Below are positions 15,729 through 24,155 of a DNA stretch of 64,000 bases, piece by piece. The notes under the pieces are model-generated. The model was given only the letters and a program-made list of their open reading frames with translations. It did no database searches and was not told where the DNA came from. The DNA is from G020354945 sp964570585 (GTDB taxonomy: Bacteria > Omnitrophota > Gorgyraeia > JABMRG01 > JAFGKX01): positions 7,340 to 71,339 of the forward strand of contig CAZMYR010000005.1 of the NCBI GenBank assembly GCA_964570585.1, read 5' to 3'. Position 1 is the stretch's first letter. Every line of letters starts with the position of its first letter. A program made the position numbers and the translations under genes.

Positions 15729-17135
15729 TCAATACGCATCTTCCATAACAGAAAAAACCGATAACAAAGATATAAATAATATCTTTATATCCAAAAGCAA
15801 AGACCAATTCTCTATATAATATATATCGTATTTAGTCCTTTCTTCTATGGATGTATTCCCGCGTAAGCCATTTACCTGTGCCCATCCTGTCATGCCGGAT
15901 TTTATTTTATGCCTGCTCATATAGCGAGGAATGCCTTCTTTAAACTTTCCTACAAAACGAGGCCTTTCAGGCCTCGGGCCTACCAGACTCATTTCTCCCT
16001 TCAGGATATTTATAAGCTGTGGCAACTCATCCAAATTATGCCTTCTTAAAAAGGCTCCTATTTTAGTTCTACGCGGGTCATCCTTTTTTGCCCATACAGG
16101 ACCGATGCCCTTCTCTGCTTTATCTTTCATTGTGCGAAATTTTAAAATAGTAAAACGCCTGCCATCCTCGCCTATTCTCTTCTGGATATAATGTATAGGG
16201 CCCGGAGAGTTCATTTTTACTAAAACCGCCATTATTAGATATAATGGCGACAGCGAAATAAGTCCCGATAACGATACTATAATATCCATAAGTCTTTTTA
16301 TGAATCTATTATGCCATTCTGCCAAAGGGCTTTCCTTAAGGCTTAAAAGAGGAATGCCGTCTATATTGCGCATATCAACTTGAGAGGTAACCATTCCTAA
16401 AAGGTCCGCTACCAATTTAAAATCTATCATTCTTTTTTCGCACTCTACAATTAAATCAAATACCTTATGACGCGGGAGTGAAGAAGCTGTTAATATAACC
16501 TCATTTATGTCTCTATGAGATAATACATTAGAAATATCATCAAGGCTTCCCAAAACAGGTATATCCAAAATCTCTTTTTCTTGAGTTGGCTCAATAGAAA
16601 CAACCCCGCATATTTTATAATCCCAATGGGGGTCGTTAGAAATGTGCCTTATAAGCTTTGAAGCGGTATTCCCTGTCCCAATTATCAAAAGGTTTCTTAT
16701 ATCCTTGCTGGCTTTTCTTGCTAAGAATCTCAATCTATTTATTAAAAATCTATCCATTGCTATAAACAAAATTAGGCTAAACCATGAAATTACTACCACG
16801 CCTCTTGAGTAGGAGAATTCTCTATAAACAAAAGTCGCTGCCATTAGTATCACAAACCCAGCTGTCATAGACTTAACAATTAAAAAGAACTCATCAACAA
16901 TAGAAAGCCTCGCCTTTATTGCATATAAGCCGTATGAACGCATTATAAAAAGGAGTATAACCGAAATTATGGGGAGAGTATTAATGTAACTTTTGATAGA
17001 AGGTATTCCATAAACTACCGGCATTAATCCAGAATAAAATCTTAACCAGTAGGAAAATAATAATCCAGCATTAATGGCAAGCAAGTCTGCTGCTAATAAA
17101 ACAAGTCCTAATATAAGATGATTTTTCTTTTTCAT
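15729..17135 (-). CDS. Polyprenyl-phosphate sugar-1-phosphate transferase (WcaJ/WbaP type)
   Basis: 468 aa. Four to five N-terminal membrane segments (about 10-130), a CoA-binding-like Rossmann domain (NLLIIGTGNTASKLIRH near 147), a reentrant/TM helix near 285-305, and the catalytic phosphoglycosyltransferase domain with KRIGEDGRRFTILKFRTM near 318, PVWAKKDDPRRTKIGAFLRR, LDELPQLINILKGEMSLVGPRPE and the KSGMTGWAQVNGLRG block. These are the standard signatures of the initiating enzyme that moves sugar-1-phosphate to undecaprenyl phosphate. It should start synthesis of the surface polysaccharide. Its ATG overlaps the upstream GT4 stop as ATGA. Confidence 0.95.
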   Translation of the reverse strand: MKKKNHLILGLVLLAADLLAINAGLLFSYWLRFYSGLMPVVYGIPSIKSYINTLPIISVILLFIMRSYGLYAIKARLSIVDEFFLIVKSMTAGFVILMAATFVYREFSYSRGVVVISWFSLILFIAMDRFLINRLRFLARKASKDIRNLLIIGTGNTASKLIRHISNDPHWDYKICGVVSIEPTQEKEILDIPVLGSLDDISNVLSHRDINEVILTASSLPRHKVFDLIVECEKRMIDFKLVADLLGMVTSQVDMRNIDGIPLLSLKESPLAEWHNRFIKRLMDIIVSLSGLISLSPLYLIMAVLVKMNSPGPIHYIQKRIGEDGRRFTILKFRTMKDKAEKGIGPVWAKKDDPRRTKIGAFLRRHNLDELPQLINILKGEMSLVGPRPERPRFVGKFKEGIPRYMSRHKIKSGMTGWAQVNGLRGNTSIEERTKYDIYYIENWSLLLDIKILFISLLSVFSVMEDAY

Positions 17136-18301
17136 GGCAATGCAACGTCATTGCGAGCGCGCAATGACTTTGCTATGTATTCTTTTATTCTTTGCTTAAA
17201 AATATTCCTGCTAAATCTTAATGAATTTTCTCTTATTTTTTCCGGAATGAATTTATCTTTGTTTTTTTCAAATAATTCAATCGCATCTATTAATGCTTGG
17301 GGCGTCTGTTCGGTGAAGAAAATACCAGTTGGTTTGTATTGCGTATGTCGTACGTCGTACGTCGTACGTCGTACGTCGTATTTCGTAGAATTCAAAGGAA
17401 GTACTGTTTCTAGAACACCGCCATTACCATATGCAATCACCGCCTTGCCGCACGCCTGAGCTTCTACAGGGACAATTCCAAAATCCTCTTCACCTGGAAA
17501 AATGACAGCGATACAATCAGAGTAGAATTGCTTTAGTTTAGCAGAATCAACATATCCTATAAATTCTATATTTGGTTCTGCTTTATTCTTTAACTGCTTT
17601 TCTACATTTCCTGTACCAATAATAATTAATCTTTTTCCTGTTTTATTGAAAGCCTCAACAGCCAAATCTATCCTTTTGTAAGGAACAAGCGCAGAAACAA
17701 TGAGGTAAAAACCTTCATCTTTATGGCTGGTTGAAAAATTATTTACATCTACAGGCGGATATATTACCTCTGCATCTCTATTATATATAGTTTTTATTCT
17801 ATTCTTAACATTATCCGATATAGCAAGAAAATAATCAACATTTTTGTTTGTTTTAAGGTCCCATTTCTTAAGACGCTTTGCTATAGTTGATATAAATTTT
17901 CTCTTTACAATATTCTCATTGCCGAAATATTCATTAAAGAAAAACCAGATATAACGCATTGGAGTATAACAATAGCATATGTGCTTAGCGCCCTTAGGGA
18001 TTTTAGCGCCTTTTGCAACACAGTGGCTTGAACTTAAGACTAGATCATAACCACTAAGATCGAATGATTCAATGGCTTTTGGAAACAAAGGCAAATAATT
18101 ACGATACCATGAGCTCGCTTTTGGCAAATTCTGTATAAAAGAAGTTCTTATGTCCATATTTTCTATTGTCTCGGAAGCAATACCTTTATTGTGCACCAGC
18201 GTAAATACAGTAGCATCAGGAAAAAGTTCACAAAATACCTCAAGGCACTTTTCCCCGCCTCTCATCGACATTATCCAATCATGTACAATTGCTACCTTCA
18301 T
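17132..18301 (-). CDS. GT4 glycosyltransferase with an in-frame heptamer-repeat insert
   Basis: About 389 aa from the ATG at 18301 (MKVAIVHDWIMSMRGGEKCL), which overlaps the preceding methyltransferase stop as ATGA; a further upstream ATG lacks homology. GT-B marks are YLIVSALVPYKRIDLAVEAF, LIIIGTGN and the donor-site EEDFGIVPVEAQACGKAVIAYGNGGVLETV. Right after this last block, where other GT4 proteins read directly into a short link to TGIFF, about 16 residues (KYDVRRTTYDVRHTQYK) are encoded by the heptamer array at 17340-17388. The final residues SLRARNDVALP also look repeat-derived. Likely role: addition of a sugar to the lipid-linked unit. Confidence 0.9.
   Translation of the reverse strand: MKVAIVHDWIMSMRGGEKCLEVFCELFPDATVFTLVHNKGIASETIENMDIRTSFIQNLPKASSWYRNYLPLFPKAIESFDLSGYDLVLSSSHCVAKGAKIPKGAKHICYCYTPMRYIWFFFNEYFGNENIVKRKFISTIAKRLKKWDLKTNKNVDYFLAISDNVKNRIKTIYNRDAEVIYPPVDVNNFSTSHKDEGFYLIVSALVPYKRIDLAVEAFNKTGKRLIIIGTGNVEKQLKNKAEPNIEFIGYVDSAKLKQFYSDCIAVIFPGEEDFGIVPVEAQACGKAVIAYGNGGVLETVLPLNSTKYDVRRTTYDVRHTQYKPTGIFFTEQTPQALIDAIELFEKNKDKFIPEKIRENSLRFSRNIFKQRIKEYIAKSLRARNDVALP
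17340..17388. repeat. Seven-unit heptamer array (GTCGTAC) inside a GT4 gene
   Basis: Units on the plus strand are TGCGTAT, GTCGTAC four times, GTCGTAT, then TTCGTAG: 49 bases, exactly period 7. The last unit equals the heptamer in priA. Because 49 is not a multiple of 3, the array as a whole shifts frame unless part of it is ancestral, yet the GT4 frame stays open through it. Confidence 0.92.
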
Positions 18302-19092
18302 TTTATCTTTCTGCATATTATTATCATTGCTGCAGCTGTAGACCACGGTATATATTTCTGAAAAAAATTAGCTAATGAAATGCCAAGGCTATTGGTTCCG
18401 TCATAAGAATTCCTGTCTCTGAACATATTCGAAAAGACTAATAATGAATGTTCCTGATCAACTGGAAATATCTTAACAATTTCGAAATTATTTCTTTTAA
18501 TTACATCTACTAATTCTGATATTTTAAAATACTGTTCCCAATAATGATTGGGGGGTGCTTTTTTAAACATTTTTCTGAACCAGGCAGATTTTTTAAAATA
18601 TTTAAGAGGGAGTTTCAATCTATGGAATATTGAAAGTCTAGGAACGCTTATTATAAAATATCCTCCATTTTCAAGAACCCTGTAAGCCTCTTTAATCGCT
18701 GGCTCAGGACCGCCACTAAAATGTTCTATTACGCCTAAGGAAAGACAGGCGCCGAAAGAACTATCAGAAAATGGTATGTTTGACACATCAGCACAGACAA
18801 GGGGAGTACCAGGTTTATAATCTGATATTTTAGCAAGGGGAGCATGATTGTAATCTATTCCTATAATATCATAATTTATCTCTCTAAAATAGATGAGATA
18901 AGGCCCTATGCCACAACCTCCCTCTAAAATTTTTTTATTTTTCGGAAGATAACACTTAAAAATCTCTATCTGTTTTTGAACTCGGGGATACTTAAATATC
19001 TCCAATATCTGCTCGGTGTTTTCATTCTTCCAATTGTCATCCCACGCTTTTTTTGTTGCAAGGTCTAAACGCTTATCTTCTTTGGTTCTCAT
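18298..19092 (-). CDS. Class I SAM-dependent methyltransferase
   Basis: 264 aa. Motif I is ILEGGCGIGPYL at about 55-66, the acidic ribose contact IGIDYNHAPLAKI follows, then PLVCADVSNIPFSDSSFGACLSLGVIEHF, characteristic of the Methyltransf_11 group. The substrate cannot be read from the sequence; ATGA overlaps with GT4 genes on both sides tie it to glycan synthesis. Confidence 0.87.
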   Translation of the reverse strand: MRTKEDKRLDLATKKAWDDNWKNENTEQILEIFKYPRVQKQIEIFKCYLPKNKKILEGGCGIGPYLIYFREINYDIIGIDYNHAPLAKISDYKPGTPLVCADVSNIPFSDSSFGACLSLGVIEHFSGGPEPAIKEAYRVLENGGYFIISVPRLSIFHRLKLPLKYFKKSAWFRKMFKKAPPNHYWEQYFKISELVDVIKRNNFEIVKIFPVDQEHSLLVFSNMFRDRNSYDGTNSLGISLANFFQKYIPWSTAAAMIIICRKIK

Positions 19093-20168
19093 AGTTTTTT
19101 ATATAATTCTATAGTCTGCAGAGCTGTTTTCACCCAAGAAAAACTTCTTGTTCTTTTAAATCCTTTCTTTATAAGTCCCTGCCTGAGGTCTTCATCCTTT
19201 AGGACTTCGTAAATCTTATCAAAAATATCCGATTTATCCTGTGCATCAAATAAAACACCGGCATCGCCGATTACCTCGGGTAATGAAGCAGAAGAAGACG
19301 CTATCACCGGAGTACCGCAGGCCATCGCCTCCAAAGCAGGTAAGCCAAATCCTTCATATAAAGAAGGGATAATCAATAAAGAGGCAAGGTTATAGATTGA
19401 CACTAAATCCTCAGTTGGAATTTCTCCCAGGTATAAGGCGTCGGTTGATTCTATCTTCCTTAGTATCTCTGCCTCTCTCGGTCTATATCTTCCAACAATA
19501 ATTAATTTATGCTGAATAACTTTAGATTTTAGGTCGGTATAAGCATCGATAAGCCTTTCTATATTCTTATGCTTTTTAAGGCTGCCAACAAATAATATTA
19601 TATCTCTGGGTAGTTTGTATTTCTTTCTTATGTTCTCTTTTCTCATTTCATCATCAATCTTGCAAAATATAGGGTCGGCTGCTTCATAAATTACCTCAAT
19701 TTTTCGTTTGGCATATGGAAATTCTTTGATTATATCCCTTTTGGTATTCTCTGAAACAGCTATAATTCTGTCTGCTTTTTTTACTGCATTTGTAATCACA
19801 CGTTTTGCAACTATGCCCCTAAAATATGGTCTGGATTCGGGAAACTTAAGATAAACTAAGTCGTGTATTGTAATCACCAGCTTATTTCTTCTTTGAAAAG
19901 GCACATTGAAATGCGGGACATGAACTACATCAAGGTTATACTTAATAAAAGGCTGAAATATTTGTTCCTGCAAAGAATATATCGGTGCATTCCAACGGAT
20001 AATCTGATCAGTTGTAAGTTTTAAGTTGTAAGTTGTAAGCTTATTTTCGTCTCCAAAAACTAAAAACTCGCACCCAGTATTTAAACCCAGCATGGCCTTC
20101 AGCAGATTCTTTATATATCTTCCTATCCCGGGGTGGTCTATCATTCTTGCGTCAAAACCGATGCGCAT
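19089..20168 (-). CDS. GT4 glycosyltransferase (mannosyltransferase-like) with heptamer insert
   Basis: 359 aa. Start MRIGFDARMIDHPGIGRYIKNL is typical of WbaZ/MtfB-like mannosyltransferases. Other marks are VVHVPHFNVPF, TIHDLVYLKFPES, IAVSENTKRDI, ILFVGSLKKHKNIERLI and the donor site PSLYEGFGLPALEAMACGTPVIAS. Residues about 45-55 (KLTTYNLKLTT) come from a four-unit heptamer array in a surface loop region between beta-strands. The start overlaps the upstream GT9 end by 17 bases. Confidence 0.93.
   Translation of the reverse strand: MRIGFDARMIDHPGIGRYIKNLLKAMLGLNTGCEFLVFGDENKLTTYNLKLTTDQIIRWNAPIYSLQEQIFQPFIKYNLDVVHVPHFNVPFQRRNKLVITIHDLVYLKFPESRPYFRGIVAKRVITNAVKKADRIIAVSENTKRDIIKEFPYAKRKIEVIYEAADPIFCKIDDEMRKENIRKKYKLPRDIILFVGSLKKHKNIERLIDAYTDLKSKVIQHKLIIVGRYRPREAEILRKIESTDALYLGEIPTEDLVSIYNLASLLIIPSLYEGFGLPALEAMACGTPVIASSSASLPEVIGDAGVLFDAQDKSDIFDKIYEVLKDEDLRQGLIKKGFKRTRSFSWVKTALQTIELYKKL
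20011..20038. repeat. Four tandem GTTGTAA heptamers inside a GT4 gene
   Basis: Units GTTGTAA, GTTTTAA, GTTGTAA, GTTGTAA. This is the same heptamer as at 15691 but on the opposite strand. It is read in frame and encodes a Thr/Leu-rich stretch. Confidence 0.88.
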
Positions 20169-21288
20169 GCCTCACCGCCTCCATTACCTCATCCACTGTA
20201 ATTAAATCCATGCATATATTATTAGCGCACTTAAGTCTTCCGCATCCTTTACAAGGTATATCTTTTTGAATTATAATTATTTTTTTACCCAACGGGGCCC
20301 ATTGTTTTGCATCGTTTGTGCCACTGTAAAGTATAATGGATGGCGTGTTTACGGCCGAGGCCACATGGCTAGGCCCCGAATCCGTCCCTATAAATAAGTT
20401 TGCCCTTTTAAGCAATGCTGCTAATTCACCAAGCGAAGTTTTGCCGATAGCATCTATCACTTTGCTTCTAATAGTTTCTTTTATATTGCCTAACGAGGTT
20501 TTATCTTCTTTTGTTCCGATAATAACAACTTTTGCTTTAAATTCTTCAGTTAATCTATCTATAAGCTGGGCCCATTTTTTCGGAAGCCATCTTTTAGAAT
20601 GGTATCCAGCTCCGGGATGTATGCAAACAAGAAAATCTTCTGTCCTTAAGCCATTCTTCGCATAGAATTCTTCGGCAAAATTCTTATATTCATCCGGTAT
20701 AAAAAATTCGCTTTCTTTATACATAGATTTAATATCTATTGCTTTTAAGAGATCTGAATTATGCTCGACTTCGTGAACCTGCGGGTAATAACTTACCTCC
20801 TTGTCTAAAAAAAATCCCCCTCCTGTTATCCCATATCCTATCTTGTATTTTATGCCAGCTAATGACATTAATATGATATGTCTTAAATCACCACGCAGGT
20901 CTATACCGATATCATACTTCTCTCTTCTTAGAACCTTTGCTAATCTTATAAACTCTCTCAGCTTAATTAAACGTCCATTTTTCCGCTTAAACCATGGGGC
21001 ATCGTATGTCATAATCTCATCAACAAAAGGATTATTTTTTATTATATCTTTATTATGTCTGCTTATTAAAACATCCAATCTAACTTTAGGATATGCCTCT
21101 TTTATAGCCCGGAAAACAGGTGTAGCAAACAGTAAATCACCAATGTGGTCTAATCTAATAACTAAAATGTTTTCTATATCTTTTGGCCTATGGGCTTTAA
21201 ATAATCTAATTGGCACTGTAACTACAGTGCCAATCAAATCAAATAGAAAAACAACAACAATATAGAATCTATTTTTTAAGACGTACAT
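20152..21288 (-). CDS. GT9 heptosyltransferase-type enzyme with hydrophobic N-terminus
   Basis: 378 aa. An extra hydrophobic stretch (IVVVFLFDLIGTVVTVPI, about 9-26) precedes the GT9 core ENILVIRLDHIGDLLFATPVF near 38. The donor site VCIHPGAGYHSKRWLPK, FIGTDSGPSHVASAVNTPSIILYSG and a C-terminal Cys group CKGCGRLKCANNICM are present. GT9 enzymes are normally peripheral cytosolic proteins, so the added segment may fix this one to the membrane. It overlaps its neighbours on both sides. Confidence 0.9.
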   Translation of the reverse strand: MYVLKNRFYIVVVFLFDLIGTVVTVPIRLFKAHRPKDIENILVIRLDHIGDLLFATPVFRAIKEAYPKVRLDVLISRHNKDIIKNNPFVDEIMTYDAPWFKRKNGRLIKLREFIRLAKVLRREKYDIGIDLRGDLRHIILMSLAGIKYKIGYGITGGGFFLDKEVSYYPQVHEVEHNSDLLKAIDIKSMYKESEFFIPDEYKNFAEEFYAKNGLRTEDFLVCIHPGAGYHSKRWLPKKWAQLIDRLTEEFKAKVVIIGTKEDKTSLGNIKETIRSKVIDAIGKTSLGELAALLKRANLFIGTDSGPSHVASAVNTPSIILYSGTNDAKQWAPLGKKIIIIQKDIPCKGCGRLKCANNICMDLITVDEVMEAVRHAHRF

Positions 21289-21962
21289 CTTAATTTAACG
21301 AGCGTCCACACTGATACTACCCCATCCCGCCAACCTATCTTCTTACCCTCGTGATATGACCTACCCCTATAAGAAATAGGCACTTCATATATTCTATAGC
21401 CTTTTTTGAGAAGTTTAGCGGTTATCTCTGGTTCTATCTCGAATCGTTTCGATTGCAAATCTAAACTTTTCAATATATCTGTTTTTACCATCTTATAACA
21501 GGTCTCCATATCTGTAAGATTTGCTTTAAACAGGAAATTCGTCAAAATAGTAAGGAACTTATTTGCTAAAAAATGAAACAACGATGTTGTACGCCAAGTT
21601 TTAAGAAATCTTGAGCCATAGACAACATCTGCGTTATTCTTTTCGGCATATTCTATTAATTTCGAATAGTCCTGCGGATCATATTCCAAATCCGCATCCT
21701 GAATAATTGAATAATCTCCGCTAGCATATTTCAATGCGGTCCTAATAGCAGCTCCCTTTCCCATATTCTTATTATGATAAAAAACTCTGATATTATCTTT
21801 ACCCTCACCAAAACTGTCTTTAAGAAATCCCCTCGTGCCATCAGCAGATTTATCATCAACTAATACAATTTCTTTATCTACAGCGATACTTTGTATTCGT
21901 TCTATGACAGTTTCTACAGTACTTCTTTCATTGTATACAGGCATAAGAACAGATAATTTCAT
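21276..21962 (-). CDS. GT2 glycosyltransferase, dolichyl-phosphate mannose synthase-like
   Basis: 228 aa, a single GT-A domain with no C-terminal membrane segments. LSVLMPVYNERSTVETVIERI, IVLVDDKSADGTRGFL, the metal site IIQDADLEYDPQDY near 92 and KRFEIEPEITAKLLKKGYRIYEVPISYRGR near 165 mark the DPM1/polyprenyl-phosphate sugar synthase branch. It would charge a polyprenyl phosphate with a hexose for use by membrane GT-C enzymes. Its ATG overlaps the preceding TAA (TAATG). Confidence 0.9.
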   Translation of the reverse strand: MKLSVLMPVYNERSTVETVIERIQSIAVDKEIVLVDDKSADGTRGFLKDSFGEGKDNIRVFYHNKNMGKGAAIRTALKYASGDYSIIQDADLEYDPQDYSKLIEYAEKNNADVVYGSRFLKTWRTTSLFHFLANKFLTILTNFLFKANLTDMETCYKMVKTDILKSLDLQSKRFEIEPEITAKLLKKGYRIYEVPISYRGRSYHEGKKIGWRDGVVSVWTLVKLRCTS

Positions 21963-23020
21963 TATTTTTTATTTTTTAATACCTCATTATAGATATCTAA
22001 ATTCTTCTTGGCTGCAACTTCCCATAAAAAATGTTTTTTAATATATTCTTTAAAAAAGGGGGTCTTTTCTTTATAAAATGCCACCTCTATTGCCTTTCTT
22101 ATACCCTTAACATCTGCTGGGTTAAAATATTCAACGAAATCCTTAAAATATTCCCTAGTGCAACCTTTATCTGTTGTTGCAACATTTGCGCCGGCTAATC
22201 CTGCCTCTAGCGCAGATAACCCCGGCGTCTCAAACCACCCCTGCGAAACAAGGCACTTACATGCTGAATAGGCCGATTTTAACATTGGATCATTATGTTT
22301 GATTCCTTCTATAAATATAACATTCTGGCCTGCTTGCCTTTTGCATTCATTGTAATAATCCAGATAATCAGAAACAGTATTACCGATGATTGCCAAGCGC
22401 TTTGAAAATTGCCTCATGGCTTTAATCAAATTTAATTGATTTTTTCTTGGTTCTATCCTTCCTACCGACAAAATAAAGTTTTCCAATTTATATTTTGAAG
22501 CAAAAGTGTATTTATCGCCATACTCAAAACTCTTATCAACGCAATTAGGTATTATATGCATTCTTTCTTTATCTATTCCAAACAGTCTCGCAAGTTGTTT
22601 TTGCTCAACTCCCGAATTCGGTATAATGGCATCTGCCAGAAGAAGCATCTGCCTTCTGTCAGAGGGAAAGGACGGAAATACAACCTTTGTTAAATGGCGC
22701 AGACAGGCATTCAGTTTCGTTTTAATACTTCCATATTCATATAATGCCCTTTGGAAGGTAGAAAAAAATACCGGAGTCAATATTATTTTTAGACCTTTGT
22801 TTCTTGCGGTTTGCATCAGGCCTAAGCAATATCTTACACCGCCAAATATATGAAGTATATCAAAGTCTTCTAATTTATCCTTCCATATATCAAAGAGTTT
22901 CGCATAGACCCCTAATTTCTCCAGATGTTCTTTGGTTTTAAGCAGTAATATTTCACCACCGCCTACATTTTGAAAAGCAGAAGGGTATAGGAAAAATGCA
23001 ACTTTTATCTCTCTGGGCAT
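21962..23020 (-). CDS. GT4 glycosyltransferase
   Basis: 352 aa. The N-terminal half starts KVAFFLYPSAFQNVGGGEI, the acceptor-domain glycine turn of GT4 enzymes. The C-terminal half has FILSVGRIEPRKNQLNLIKAM and a degenerate donor site SQGWFETPGLSALEAGLAGANVATTDKG, where E-x7-E is kept. The sugar is unknown. It lies two bases after wecB, so it may use the ManNAc-type donor that WecB can supply. Confidence 0.88.
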   Translation of the reverse strand: MPREIKVAFFLYPSAFQNVGGGEILLLKTKEHLEKLGVYAKLFDIWKDKLEDFDILHIFGGVRYCLGLMQTARNKGLKIILTPVFFSTFQRALYEYGSIKTKLNACLRHLTKVVFPSFPSDRRQMLLLADAIIPNSGVEQKQLARLFGIDKERMHIIPNCVDKSFEYGDKYTFASKYKLENFILSVGRIEPRKNQLNLIKAMRQFSKRLAIIGNTVSDYLDYYNECKRQAGQNVIFIEGIKHNDPMLKSAYSACKCLVSQGWFETPGLSALEAGLAGANVATTDKGCTREYFKDFVEYFNPADVKGIRKAIEVAFYKEKTPFFKEYIKKHFLWEVAAKKNLDIYNEVLKNKK

Positions 23021-23022
23021 AT

Positions 23023-24153
23023 CTAATCCCTATTTGTTAATAATATCTTTAGCATTTCATCCGATGCTTTCCCGTTGCCGAAAGGATTGGTCCAATTCCT
23101 ATTTTTATTAATCATCTTTAGAGACGATCTTAAAATCCTGCTCGGAGTTATACCACCTATGATATTTGAACCCACTTTCAAAGTCTGCGGCCTTTCTGTG
23201 TTTTCTCTTAAAGTAACGCATGGAACCTTTAATATACAGGTTTCCTCCTGCACGCCTCCGGAATCGGTTAATGCTAAAGCGGCATTTGACTCCAGATATA
23301 AAAATGATAAAAAATCAATTGGTTTAATTATCTTTATTCCATCTTTCAGCTTTACATTGAATTGTCTCATTTTTTTAACCGTCCTGGGATGCGCAGGAAA
23401 AACAAGCGGCATCTTCAACTTCTCAACTACTAATTTTATTCCTTCTAAAATCGATAAAAATCTCTGTTTAGAATCCACATTTTCCTGTCTATGCAAAGTA
23501 AGCAAAATATATTTATTTTTTTCCACGCCTAATTTTTTCAAAATCCCTTTTCGTCTTTGGGCCAATTTTAAATTAGAATCCAGCGCATCCACAATGGTAT
23601 TTCCTGTTATATAAATGTTTCTTACTGGTACGCCTTCTTTTGCTACTAACTTTTTTTCAACCTGGCTGGGTACAAATAAAAAATCTGAAATATGGTCAAC
23701 TAAAAATCTATTTATTTCCTCCGGCATTGTCCTGTCAAAACTTCTCAGGCCTGCTTCTACATGCGCCACCTTTATTTCAAATCCTGTATAGTTCTCGGTA
23801 GTAGAAATTTTCTCTGCAGTTAACGCGCCTGCCAGAGCTGTATTAGTATCCCCCTGAACAACCACACAAAAAGGCATATCCTCTAAAATGATTTTTTCTA
23901 TATCTATAAGCATCCTGCCTGTATGTTCACCCTGCATAAAAGGCGCTTTTGATCTTATACTTAATGTGTAATCGGGCTTTGGCAATTTCAGGTCTTTAAA
24001 AAAGACCCTGTCCATATTATACGAATAGTGCTGTCCTGAATGAATCATTTTATATGGTATTTTCCTTTTTTGGCACAACTTTATTAATGGGGAGAGTTTA
24101 ATTATTTCAGGCCTGGTTCCGCATATAAACGTAAGTAATGTTTTCTTAGTCAT
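23023..24153 (-). CDS. wecB: UDP-N-acetylglucosamine 2-epimerase (non-hydrolysing)
   Basis: About 376 aa. FICGTRPEIIKLSPLI, HSGQHYSYNMDRVFF, VVQGDTNTALAGAL, HVEAGLRSFDRTMPEEINR, LTLHRQENVD, and TDSGGVQEETCILKVPCVTLRENTERPQT are classic WecB blocks with the UDP-binding and catalytic residues. It interconverts UDP-GlcNAc and UDP-ManNAc, feeding ManNAc or ManNAcA units. The ATG at 24153 is chosen; a TTG two codons upstream overlaps the previous stop (TTGA) and is an alternative. A second, decayed wecB copy lies at about 62.0-62.2 kb. Confidence 0.95.
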   Translation of the reverse strand: MTKKTLLTFICGTRPEIIKLSPLIKLCQKRKIPYKMIHSGQHYSYNMDRVFFKDLKLPKPDYTLSIRSKAPFMQGEHTGRMLIDIEKIILEDMPFCVVVQGDTNTALAGALTAEKISTTENYTGFEIKVAHVEAGLRSFDRTMPEEINRFLVDHISDFLFVPSQVEKKLVAKEGVPVRNIYITGNTIVDALDSNLKLAQRRKGILKKLGVEKNKYILLTLHRQENVDSKQRFLSILEGIKLVVEKLKMPLVFPAHPRTVKKMRQFNVKLKDGIKIIKPIDFLSFLYLESNAALALTDSGGVQEETCILKVPCVTLRENTERPQTLKVGSNIIGGITPSRILRSSLKMINKNRNWTNPFGNGKASDEMLKILLTNRD

Positions 24154-24155
24154 CT

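Noticed and set aside
17340..17388. CRISPR or palindromic phage attachment site because of the GTACGTC repeat
   Set aside because: Units are 7 bases with no spacers and lie within an open GT4 frame. There is no cas gene, integrase or tRNA nearby.
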